Made by a program: the position numbers and the translations under genes. From CAYFUR01 sp964346275 (GTDB lineage: Bacteria > Sumerlaeota > Sumerlaeia > SLMS01): DNA of 16,898 bases. Below, piece after piece: positions 7,053-14,081 of this stretch. Every line of letters starts with the position of its first letter. Within the stretch, counting starts at the first letter, position 1. The notes under the pieces were generated by a model that was not told the DNA's origin, did not search any database, and saw only the letters and a list, made by a program, of their open reading frames with translations. The stretch covers positions 1 through 16,898 of the forward strand of contig CAYFUR010000081.1 of NCBI GenBank assembly GCA_964346275.1, written 5' to 3'.

Positions 7053-7742
7053 ATGAAAAAGCGCACAATCAGCTTCTTTGCAACACTAGCCCTCGCCCCC
7101 GCCTTGGCAATTGGCACGGCTCAGGCCCAGACGGTCCTGTTCGAGGCGGATTTCGAAAGCGGAACCGCGCCTAACGGCGGCGGGGAAAGCGGCGCCTTCT
7201 ACGGTGGCGGCAACCCCTTTTTCCAGAGTGACGGGTCCGTGACCGTTGATAACAGCGGCACAGGCAACGGTTCCACAAGTGCTCTTACGGCCGAATTGCT
7301 CGGCGCGACCTCCGGAGCCGACTTCACGTTCTTCGGTGTCTTCGTCCAGGATGACGAAGGAGTCAATGGAACGGGCAGCGGGCTGGACATCTCCTCTGCT
7401 GACGAAGTGAACTTCGACCTGCGACTCGGCCAGGCCAGTTCCCACGCCGAGTATCAAGTGAAGCTCGAGGACGTGGATCCGACGGGTGCGGGTGATTTCG
7501 AGAACACCACCGTTGCCTTGACGCCCAACCCCTCCGACACCGGCTGGGAGAGCTACTCGATCCCGCTCAGCAGCTTTACCAGTGGTTCTCAGCCGGTCGA
7601 CCCGACAAAATTCAGCCAGATCACGATCGAAGCCGCCAATCCTCCGACCGGTGGCGGCACCTTTGACTTCAGCCTGCTGGTTGATAACGTCCAAATTGTC
7701 GATACGGCGACCTCCGTCAACGACTGGACCATGTACGAGTAA
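7053..7742 (+). CDS. Small secreted carbohydrate-binding-like beta-sandwich protein
   Basis: A 229-residue exported protein. ATG 7053 has AAGGAG 8 bases upstream and is better than the in-frame TTG at 7047. The signal peptide reads MKKRTISFFATLALAPALAI followed by GTAQA, with cleavage expected before QTVLFEADFESG. The mature part is acidic, rich in Gly, Ser, Thr and Asp, with strand patterns such as WESYSIPLSSF and FSLLVDNVQIVD that recall CBM11/CBM30-like jelly rolls. No catalytic motif is visible. It ends in SVNDWTMYE. The gene is followed at once by a strong terminator hairpin and then the GH16 gene, so it is probably the best expressed member of this pair. It may capture glucan at the cell surface for the GH16 enzyme; that role is inferred, and the family is not assigned. 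Confidence 0.75.
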   Translation: MKKRTISFFATLALAPALAIGTAQAQTVLFEADFESGTAPNGGGESGAFYGGGNPFFQSDGSVTVDNSGTGNGSTSALTAELLGATSGADFTFFGVFVQDDEGVNGTGSGLDISSADEVNFDLRLGQASSHAEYQVKLEDVDPTGAGDFENTTVALTPNPSDTGWESYSIPLSSFTSGSQPVDPTKFSQITIEAANPPTGGGTFDFSLLVDNVQIVDTATSVNDWTMYE

Positions 7743-7770
7743 ACATCGAACGTGGAGAGTTGACAGCAAT

Positions 7771-7821
7771 GCAGGCTGCCGGACCGGCACTCGGCTCCGA
7801 TTCCGGCGGCCTGCTTTTTTT
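7771..7821 (+). terminator. Intrinsic terminator or attenuator between CBM-like and GH16 genes
   Basis: A 13-bp stem (7771-7783 with 7802-7814; twelve Watson-Crick pairs and one G-U) with an 18-base loop is followed directly by seven T (7815-7821). This is a textbook rho-independent terminator. It ends only 25 bases before ATG 7847 of the GH16 gene and overlaps the longer in-frame starts at 7760 and 7769, so it rules these out. Because there is no room for a promoter after it, GH16 expression probably depends on read-through. Confidence 0.85.
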
Positions 7822-7846
7822 CAAAACAAAGGGCTCAATTGCAAGC

Positions 7847-9235
7847 ATGCCAGTCACGCCTTGTAAAGAAATCCTCTGGCAAGCGTTCGCGCTCCTGCTC
7901 TTGATCGCTCCGGCACTTGTGCTGGCGCAGCAAGCACCGGAGGGATGGAATCTGGTCTGGGCAGACGAATTTGAGGGGCCGGAGATCGACAGTTCGAAAT
8001 GGACCCACGAAGTCAATGCGTGGGGAGGTGGGAATAACGAGCTTCAATTCTATACGGCGCGGCCAGAGAATTCCTTCATCGAGGACGGCAGATTGGTCAT
8101 CCGCGCCAAGAAAGAAACCTACACCGCGGTCGATCCCTCCGACGGCCAGACGAAAACACGCAACTATACGTCCGCTCGACTCAACTCGAGAAACAAGGGC
8201 GACTGGCTATACGGCCGGTTTGAAATCCGCGCGAAGGTTCCCGGCCGGCAGGGCCTCTGGCCCGCCATCTGGATGCTTCCCACCGACTGGGCCTATGGAG
8301 GCTGGGCGGCCAGCGGCGAGATCGATATCATGGAACACCGTGGTGATCAGCCGCAGCGCCTCTACAACACGATCCATTTCGGAGCTGAATGGCCGGATAA
8401 TGTCTACGAGGGCACAAGCAACGACCTGGTCGACTTGACCCAGGATTTCCACATCTATGCCCTGGAGTGGGAAGAGACGGAAATGCGCTGGTATTTCGAT
8501 GGCGAGCTGGCCCATCAGACCAACAGCTGGTTCAGCGAAAACGGCGCCTATCCCGCCCCCTTCGACCGCCGATTTCACCTCTTGCTCAACGTCGCGGTTG
8601 GCGGGGACTTCCTTCCTGATCCACCCCCGAGTGCGGACTACTTTCCCCGGCAAATGGAAGTGGACTACGTTCGTGTTTTCGAGCGTGACAATGGACCCCT
8701 TCCGGAGCAGACGCCATGGAATGGCCAGCCGGCCACGATTCCCGGGCGCATCGAAGGGGAATTATACGACCAAGGGGGCCAGGGGGTTGCCTATTCTGAT
8801 AGCGACGCGGAAAACGTGGGCCAATCAGGCTTCCGCCCCGATGAAGGCGTTGATATCGGCGACTCCAACGATACCGACGATGGACTTTCCGTGGGATGGT
8901 TTGAATCCGCTGAATGGATGGAATATACGGTAGAGGCGGAGACCGCAGGCACCTATGCTTTTGCAATCCGCCATGCGTCGCCGCAAACGGACCTTAGCGT
9001 GCGCCTGGAATTCTTCCGGAACGACGAACTCTTCGGCACATTGGCCAGGGATCTGAGTTCGACGGGCGGCTGGGTGGCATGGGCGACGAGCGACGTTGGA
9101 GAAATCGCACTGGAAGAGGGTGGCTATATCATCCGTGTGACCACAATTGGCAGCGAGTCCTTTAACTTCAATTACCTTGATGTCACAAGACAAGTAAGCA
9201 TAGAGAGCGACGCCTGGTTCCTCACCGGCAATTGA
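7847..9235 (+). CDS. Secreted GH16 laminarinase (endo-beta-1,3-glucanase) with C-terminal CBM6
   Basis: A 462-residue exported endoglucanase. ATG 7847 is chosen because it directly precedes the signal peptide (ILWQAFALLLLIAPALVLAQ) and lies beyond the terminator; its ribosome site is weak (AAAGGG 13 bases upstream). GH16 domain, about 34-280: WNLVWADEFEGPEIDSSKW at the front, LWPAIWMLP, then SGEIDIMEHRG with nucleophile Glu158, helper Asp160 and acid/base Glu163; the ExDxxE form with Met is that of laminarinases and lichenases. HIYALEWEETEMRWYFDG and VDYVRVF close the fold. CBM6-like domain, about 297-448: IPGRIEGELYDQGGQGVAY, then VGWFESAEWMEYTVEAETAG. CBM6 modules on laminarinases bind beta-1,3-glucan. 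It would release oligosaccharides for the ABC importer encoded to the left. Laminarin is the likeliest substrate; mixed-linkage glucan is possible. Confidence 0.93.
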   Translation: MPVTPCKEILWQAFALLLLIAPALVLAQQAPEGWNLVWADEFEGPEIDSSKWTHEVNAWGGGNNELQFYTARPENSFIEDGRLVIRAKKETYTAVDPSDGQTKTRNYTSARLNSRNKGDWLYGRFEIRAKVPGRQGLWPAIWMLPTDWAYGGWAASGEIDIMEHRGDQPQRLYNTIHFGAEWPDNVYEGTSNDLVDLTQDFHIYALEWEETEMRWYFDGELAHQTNSWFSENGAYPAPFDRRFHLLLNVAVGGDFLPDPPPSADYFPRQMEVDYVRVFERDNGPLPEQTPWNGQPATIPGRIEGELYDQGGQGVAYSDSDAENVGQSGFRPDEGVDIGDSNDTDDGLSVGWFESAEWMEYTVEAETAGTYAFAIRHASPQTDLSVRLEFFRNDELFGTLARDLSSTGGWVAWATSDVGEIALEEGGYIIRVTTIGSESFNFNYLDVTRQVSIESDAWFLTGN

Positions 9236-9363
9236 GCCCTGTTGTCTCTGTTTGATTGACAAAAACACACGGGCGACGGATCGCGAATCTGTTGATTGGG
9301 TTTGCGGAGGTTGAGGGCGCGGCGGCTTGAACGCTTATTCTGAGCTTTGCTTCGCTCCGCCCC

Positions 9364-12300
9364 TTACCGGAGCATCACATCCAGTCGGCGGATGCGGCGC
9401 TCGCGAATCGCCTGGGCCTGCTTCCCAGAGAGGACGCCGCTGCCTACCCAATCGCCTCCATCCAGCGCCATGGCCCGCGGCATGACTCCGTTCGGCCCCC
9501 AGCTATCCTTTTCATCGGGGTTGTGATAAACGAGGAGGATATTTCCGAGCAGCGCACACGCCATGGTATTGGCCGGGAGACTTTCCTCCCCGCCTTGCCA
9601 GAAAACAGTGCGTGGCTCGGAAGCGAACCAGGAGGCGGGCAGGGCCGGTAATAACTGGAATTGCAACTCGCCATTGGAAAGGCGAAAGGGCTGGGGCGTC
9701 CCGACAGTCAGCATCAGCCAGATGTGGATGAATTCGGCTGTGCTTCCCGTCAGGCGGGCTACGAATCCGCGCCCGCGTGCCGCTGGGTCCGGGCAACAGG
9801 ACGCGGCAATGAAGGAACTATTCTCAAAGATGCTGCGGCCATAGCACTGGGGGGCCATGAAGGGGACCAGCATCGTTTGCGCGTCGTCGAAGAACTCGTC
9901 GTATAGACCGTGGCGAAGCATCTCTACAAGAAATTTATACGACATGTGCAGCCAGACAGATTCGTTCTCGAAGCTGCCACGTGTGAAGTTGTGGGCGCGG
10001 CCGATTTCCTTTGGACAACCGGTCAGGTTTTCGTTCAGAAGGAACATGCGCAATTCGCGATCGAACAGGGGGGAAAACTTAACGGCCGTATAGATCTCGC
10101 GGGCTGTCTTCTGATCCCTCGCCAGGCGCATCAGGTGGACCTGGCCCTCCAGGAAGAGTGGAAGCGGCGTCGGTGGAAGACTTCGCGGGTCCGGCGCGGC
10201 CACGTCACGTTTTTCGGTTTCCGTCTCGCCCCCTCCTCTCCGAAAATAGGTGTGGATCAAGGGGCTTCCCGCTTCGGTCCGGGCGCTTTCCAGCCCAAGG
10301 TGCCCGAGGCGTTCGATAGATGCCAGAAGTTGTTCCAGGACAGAAGCGTCGACGGTCTCTGTCTCCACTTCACGCTGGTGGTAAGCGTGCCAGCGGTATG
10401 ATTCTCGGAGGTTCGCCGCCTCTTCCCATGGATAGGATTCCGCTTTACGAAGCAATGCCGCCACAGCGCGAACAAGGTACGCTGCCGGGCCTGGAAGAAT
10501 GACTTCGCCAAAACTCTCTAAGTGGCGGTTGAGCAGCCGGACCAACCGGACCAATTCCGCCGTCTCGCAGGTCGATGACCCGAACAACCCCGGCAGCCCG
10601 TTCATCGCGTCGTTCCAGCATGGACGCCCCGCTTCCATTTCCAGCCCGCGCCCTTCCGGATCCAGGCTCACAGCCTTGACCGCCGCGAGCGTCAGCAGTT
10701 TGCCAGCCACCGAGCTTTCCGGCCAGGGCTCTTTGCGGTCCATGTGATCACGCGGTTCCAGAGCACCATACTGGCGCGGATAGCCATTGTGCCACTGGTA
10801 GCGTTGGCTGCGTGGGAGCACACTCATCTTTGGCTCGAACCATGTCGCCGAATGTTGAAAGAGAGTCGCCATTCCGTCAGGATAGATGCCTTCGTATGCC
10901 TCCACCATATCGGTCAGATAGGTCCAATGGTCGCACCAGTATCCGTCGTGGTCGCCATCTGCCTGGTAGTAGGTGTTACATTGGCGGAGGAAGTCATGAA
11001 GCCATCGCTGCTGATCCCCACTGTCGGCGCCATGTCGGATCATCCAAAGGGATAATTCGCCGGGGGAGAACCCTCGCTGAACGAGCCGGGCAAATTCCTC
11101 CCGCGCCGCATGATCGCCTATGAGGCAAAGTTCACCCGCATCCAGGTCCTCGGGCATTTGCCATCGGTATCCGCCCAGGGACAGCGGGTTGTAGCCATCG
11201 GGCTGAAGCAGGTTGATGAAAGCCACCAGGTCCAAGTGTTTTATGCCGGGATAAAACCAGGTTTCGTGGCGCCGGTTTTGCAGTATATCCCGGAAATTTC
11301 CGCTTCCTTCGGAATAGGGATGGGGAGGTACCTCGAAAGAGTTATAGTCGCGTTCCATATCTCCGTGGCGTCGCGTATAGACATGGACGGGCCTGGGCCC
11401 CTGGCGCGAGGGAAACAGGTGCGGCTCGCCGCCACGCAGCAAATTATCCAGGAAGTTCTGCCGTGTGTAACCATTCAGCTTCACGGAGGCAGTATTCGCC
11501 ATGGCGGGTTCGGTCACCCGAATCGCGAGATTGCCAGCTTCCTTCTGAATTCTCCGCCATGCGCCTGGGACAGCGTATTCATGGAGCCACGAATCGAGAA
11601 GTGCCTCGTCGGTTGCGAAACCGGAGTAGGCCACGAAGGTCAACGTTTCGCCGGGTGCGAAGGTGTTTTCGCTGAGAGCAAAGGCGCTCGGAAGCCGGTT
11701 GACCGTCAACTGGGTGTCCAGATCGAATGTGTCGTTGACGAACGGGCCAGGGCGGAAGAGGCCCCGCCCTTGGCCAAAAAACGCCTGAGTATCCACAGCG
11801 AGCGGCAGCGAACGGAGTTCTTCGTCCCTTTCCTGCCAGGCACCGTAGAAGCTCGCCTCCTTCATGTCGGCCACCTGGGCGCTATCGTCGATCGTCGACG
11901 GCGGGGCGTAGAGAGCAACGCCGCTTTCGTGCAGGCGTACCCGGACCAAGGCCTCGATAATGTAACGCAGCTTCTTCATGGCGAAGTCGGAGACGCCGGC
12001 GGGGACGACCACCGGCAGCCCATCGGCCAGGCGAATGCTGCGGGGCTTATTCGCCAGGTTCGTCACTCGGACTGTGCGGCAAAGCGCCGGCACCGGGCTT
12101 CCGCTGATGCTTGTATAGTCAACCACAACGCGCCATTGTTCCGACGCACATTCTTCGATCACGGTAACGGCGTTATGTTGGATGCAGAGACACCGGTTTC
12201 GAGAGGTGCGGTCTGTACAATGTTCGGCGAATGGTTCATAAAAAGACCCGGCTTTCTCGACGAGAAATGTCCGAAAACCATATAAGCCGGCCAACTGATA

Positions 12301-12558
12301 GGCCCAATTGGCGGACAAGAACTCCGCCACAGAATGGTCCTTGTCCTGGTAACCGAAAGAGCAGACCGCCTGGCCGCGGTTGACGTACATACACCAAAGC
12401 GGCGCCCCGGTTTCGCCCGCGATACCGGGGAGGAAACTGGCAAAGGGAGGCTTCAGGTCGTAATCGTCAATTTCGAATACGCCGCCGGGGAGGGCGCGCC
12501 AGCCTTCAATCTCTCGTTGGGAATCATTCAGTTGGGATATTCTCAGGCCTAAGCTCAA
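9364..12558 (-). CDS. Large GH94/GH149/GH161-type beta-glucan phosphorylase
   Basis: A predicted 1064-residue intracellular phosphorylase, long for GH94 (about 800) but right for the beta-1,3-glucan phosphorylases of GH149 and GH161. The frame is open to 12753, but the extension crosses the -10 region and operator at 12688-12703 and cannot be translated from that promoter; TTG at 12558 has AGGAG 8 bases upstream and is preferred. The N-terminus reads FEIDDYDLKPPFASFLPG, followed by APLWCMYVNRGQAVCSFG, as in long cellobiose-phosphorylase-like proteins. Other landmarks: GSGNFRDILQNRRHE, DGYWCDHWTYLTDMVEAY and CWNDAMNGLPGLFGSS, where Asp650 is the likely catalytic acid. No signal peptide. It would convert imported beta-1,3-oligoglucans to glucose-1-phosphate. 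GH161 is favoured by context, but cello-oligosaccharide activity is not excluded. It is convergent with the GH16 gene. Confidence 0.8.
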   Translation of the reverse strand: MSLGLRISQLNDSQREIEGWRALPGGVFEIDDYDLKPPFASFLPGIAGETGAPLWCMYVNRGQAVCSFGYQDKDHSVAEFLSANWAYQLAGLYGFRTFLVEKAGSFYEPFAEHCTDRTSRNRCLCIQHNAVTVIEECASEQWRVVVDYTSISGSPVPALCRTVRVTNLANKPRSIRLADGLPVVVPAGVSDFAMKKLRYIIEALVRVRLHESGVALYAPPSTIDDSAQVADMKEASFYGAWQERDEELRSLPLAVDTQAFFGQGRGLFRPGPFVNDTFDLDTQLTVNRLPSAFALSENTFAPGETLTFVAYSGFATDEALLDSWLHEYAVPGAWRRIQKEAGNLAIRVTEPAMANTASVKLNGYTRQNFLDNLLRGGEPHLFPSRQGPRPVHVYTRRHGDMERDYNSFEVPPHPYSEGSGNFRDILQNRRHETWFYPGIKHLDLVAFINLLQPDGYNPLSLGGYRWQMPEDLDAGELCLIGDHAAREEFARLVQRGFSPGELSLWMIRHGADSGDQQRWLHDFLRQCNTYYQADGDHDGYWCDHWTYLTDMVEAYEGIYPDGMATLFQHSATWFEPKMSVLPRSQRYQWHNGYPRQYGALEPRDHMDRKEPWPESSVAGKLLTLAAVKAVSLDPEGRGLEMEAGRPCWNDAMNGLPGLFGSSTCETAELVRLVRLLNRHLESFGEVILPGPAAYLVRAVAALLRKAESYPWEEAANLRESYRWHAYHQREVETETVDASVLEQLLASIERLGHLGLESARTEAGSPLIHTYFRRGGGETETEKRDVAAPDPRSLPPTPLPLFLEGQVHLMRLARDQKTAREIYTAVKFSPLFDRELRMFLLNENLTGCPKEIGRAHNFTRGSFENESVWLHMSYKFLVEMLRHGLYDEFFDDAQTMLVPFMAPQCYGRSIFENSSFIAASCCPDPAARGRGFVARLTGSTAEFIHIWLMLTVGTPQPFRLSNGELQFQLLPALPASWFASEPRTVFWQGGEESLPANTMACALLGNILLVYHNPDEKDSWGPNGVMPRAMALDGGDWVGSGVLSGKQAQAIRERRIRRLDVMLR

Positions 12559-12687
12559 AGGGTCGTCTCCTGGCTTGCCACGTTGCGCCTCATTCTGACC
12601 ACTGATCAGCCAATGAGAACCTGGGTGATCGGGTGAGGCTTCGTGCCGTTGGGGACGAAACCAGGCGCCGCGGATCGGCCGCGAAAA

Positions 12688-12699
12688 GTTATCGATAAC
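12688..12699. promoter_or_regulatory. LacI-type operator, perfect palindrome, between phosphorylase and lacI-type genes
   Basis: A perfect GTTATCGATAAC, identical to the site at 6421-6432. It lies in the 225-base gap between two divergent genes and overlaps the start region of the leftward promoter. One site could control the phosphorylase and also autoregulate the regulator gene at 12784. Confidence 0.78.
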
Positions 12700-12725
12700 A
12701 TTACCTGCCGCGCGGCCCGCGTCAA
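12698..12725 (-). promoter_or_regulatory. Candidate promoter of the phosphorylase gene
   Basis: On the minus strand TTGACG (12725 to 12720), a 16-base spacer and TAATGT (12703 to 12698; weak, three of six) lead into the operator, which would cover the start point near 12691. This implies a leader of about 130 bases to TTG 12558. Confidence 0.45.
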
Positions 12726-12783
12726 GTGCCATTTGTCCTTGCCACCACGCCACGAAACGCTTGGATTAGAGCGAGCTATTCCA

Positions 12784-13911
12784 ATGGGTGATTCCGAGCC
12801 CCAAGAATTTATCAAGCTCATGAAAAAGAAGAATAGAAAAGCCCACGGTAACGCGAACGCGAATTCCAAATCTGCCTCCGCTCGTACCGTCGCGGACAAG
12901 GCGGGTGTTTCCGTGATGACCGTTTCCCGGGCCCTCCGTGACCGGCCCGGAGTTTCGGAAAAAACTCGCAAGCTGGTTCGCAAAATCGCCGACGAAATTG
13001 GCTATCGCCCTCAATTGGCTGCCCGGGCGCTTCGGACGGGAATCGTCGAGACCGTGGGTTTTCTTATCTGGAGCCAGGACGCGCTCCGGGGGCAGTACCA
13101 TTCGGAGTCGCTCGCGGGCATGGATTCGGTCGTTAGCGAATCAGGATATAATATGCTTCTGGCCGTGCCGCCAGCCGGGACTGGAATGGGGAAGTACGCG
13201 CAACGGCTTATCTCGGAAGGCCGGGTCGGGGCGCTGGTGATCCAAGGCGCCCGCCTCACCGCCCGTGAATTGGAGGCGATTCCGGACCTTAACGCGCCAA
13301 CAATCCTGATTAATTACCACTTTCCCGAATCCAAGTCGCCGCTGCCTTGCTCCTGCGTGGGATTTGATAACTACGAAGGCATCGAGCAAGCGGTCCGCCA
13401 CCTGGCCGCACTGGGTCACAAGCGCATTGCCTACATCGGCGGCACACCGGAGGATCAGGACGCGATCGAACGCGAAAGCGCCTTCCGCCAGGTCATGAAG
13501 AGTCTCGGGCTTCCGCTGAAATCATCCTGGATCCGCCCCGGCCACTTCGCTGAATCCACACAGGCAGGCCAGGCTCAGGCCGATTACCTCCTTGCCGAAG
13601 GAAAGAATCGCCCCACGGCCGTTGTCTGCGCTTCGGACGGTATTGCCTACGGTGTATTGACCAGTATGCGCCGCGCAGGGGGACATGTCCCGGAGGGGCT
13701 TTCCGTGGTTGGTTTCGATAACCAGGAAGCGAGCGAACATGTCGTCCCGCCGCTTACCACCCTCGATCACGACGGGTGGCAATTGGGCCGTCGTGCGGGA
13801 GAGGAATTGCTTCGGCGCATCAATAATCCGGAGGAAGGCCCGCGGCGTCTTACTTTGACAACCCAGTTGATCGTCCGCGACTCGACCGCTCCGCCGCCCG
13901 GGAGCAAATAG
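12784..13911 (+). CDS. LacI/GalR-family transcriptional regulator
   Basis: A 375-residue regulator. The helix-turn-helix reads RTVADKAGVSVMTVSRALRD (about 34-53), followed by the hinge helix PQLAARALRTG that enters the operator minor groove. The effector domain is of periplasmic-binding-protein type: TVGFLIWSQDALRGQYHSES, HLAALGHKRIAYIGG, then TAVVCASDGIAYGVL and LSVVGFDNQEASEHV, with the standard PPLTTLDHDGWQLGRRAGEELL end. The start is uncertain: ATG 12784 and ATG 12820 are both in frame and neither has a good ribosome site; the frame opens to 12643, but that would cross the operator. It probably represses the flanking catabolic genes by binding GTTATCGATAAC and responds to an imported oligosaccharide such as laminaribiose. 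The effector is an inference. Confidence 0.93.
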   Translation: MGDSEPQEFIKLMKKKNRKAHGNANANSKSASARTVADKAGVSVMTVSRALRDRPGVSEKTRKLVRKIADEIGYRPQLAARALRTGIVETVGFLIWSQDALRGQYHSESLAGMDSVVSESGYNMLLAVPPAGTGMGKYAQRLISEGRVGALVIQGARLTARELEAIPDLNAPTILINYHFPESKSPLPCSCVGFDNYEGIEQAVRHLAALGHKRIAYIGGTPEDQDAIERESAFRQVMKSLGLPLKSSWIRPGHFAESTQAGQAQADYLLAEGKNRPTAVVCASDGIAYGVLTSMRRAGGHVPEGLSVVGFDNQEASEHVVPPLTTLDHDGWQLGRRAGEELLRRINNPEEGPRRLTLTTQLIVRDSTAPPPGSK

Positions 13912-13913
13912 CT

Positions 13914-13939
13914 GTTGAGGGCTGATCGATAACCTCAAC
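13914..13939 (+). other. Hairpin directly after the lacI-type gene
   Basis: GTTGAGG (13914-13920) pairs perfectly with CCTCAAC (13933-13939) over a 12-base loop that contains most of the first operator of the GH3 promoter. No T-run follows, so termination is doubtful; it may limit read-through from the regulator gene. Confidence 0.35.
13922..13933. promoter_or_regulatory. LacI-type operator O1 upstream of the GH3 gene (10/12 match)
   Basis: CTGATCGATAAC keeps the full ATCGATAAC core of the palindrome and differs at two left-arm bases. A second site follows with its centre 22 bp away, two helical turns, so two dimers could bind on one face. Confidence 0.55.
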
Positions 13940-13943
13940 GAAT

Positions 13944-13955
13944 GTTATCGTTAAA
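13944..13955. promoter_or_regulatory. LacI-type operator O2 upstream of the GH3 gene (10/12 match)
   Basis: GTTATCGTTAAA keeps the full left arm GTTATCG and differs at two right-arm bases. It would follow a weak promoter: TTGAGG at 13915-13920, a 17-base spacer and ACGAAT at 13938-13943 (only three of six -10 bases). The operator-after-promoter layout resembles the other sites, although the promoter boxes themselves are unconvincing. Confidence 0.5.
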
Positions 13956-14024
13956 TATCCCTTGTCAGAAAGCATCTCTCCGTGCAGTTTTTTCGCGATT
14001 CCCTGCGATATCGCGTGCCCTGGC

Positions 14025-14057
14025 GCCCCGGTCCATTCGGTCCCGGGGCCCCCCGGG
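14025..14057 (+). promoter_or_regulatory. Overlapping, mutually exclusive GC-rich hairpins in the GH3 leader
   Basis: GCCCCGG (14025-14031) can pair with CCGGGGC (14043-14049), while CCCGGG (14042-14047) can instead pair with CCCGGG (14052-14057). The stems share bases, so only one can form. They end 14 bases before the GH3 ribosome site. This could modulate initiation or be no more than a GC-rich stretch; no leader peptide or T-run supports classic attenuation. Confidence 0.3.
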
Positions 14058-14081
14058 CGTTTCGCCACCGGAGAGTTGAGC

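Noticed and set aside
6482..7117. Minus-strand open frame (211 codons) in the regulatory region
   Set aside because: It runs through the palindrome cluster, antisense to the GH1 relic, and into the signal-peptide end of the CBM-like gene; no ribosome site or domain supports it.
9236..9363. Possible shared terminator between the convergent GH16 and phosphorylase genes
   Set aside because: Only weak, short complementarity (GAGC/GCTC near 9341) is visible and neither strand has a proper T-run.
11110..12285. Plus-strand open frame (391 codons) opposite the phosphorylase
   Set aside because: Antisense to conserved phosphorylase motifs, with no start site or domain of its own.
13713..13724. GGTTTCGATAAC, a 10/12 match to the LacI operator
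   Set aside because: It lies inside the regulator's own coding sequence and encodes the conserved GFDN motif, so the match is probably due to protein coding.
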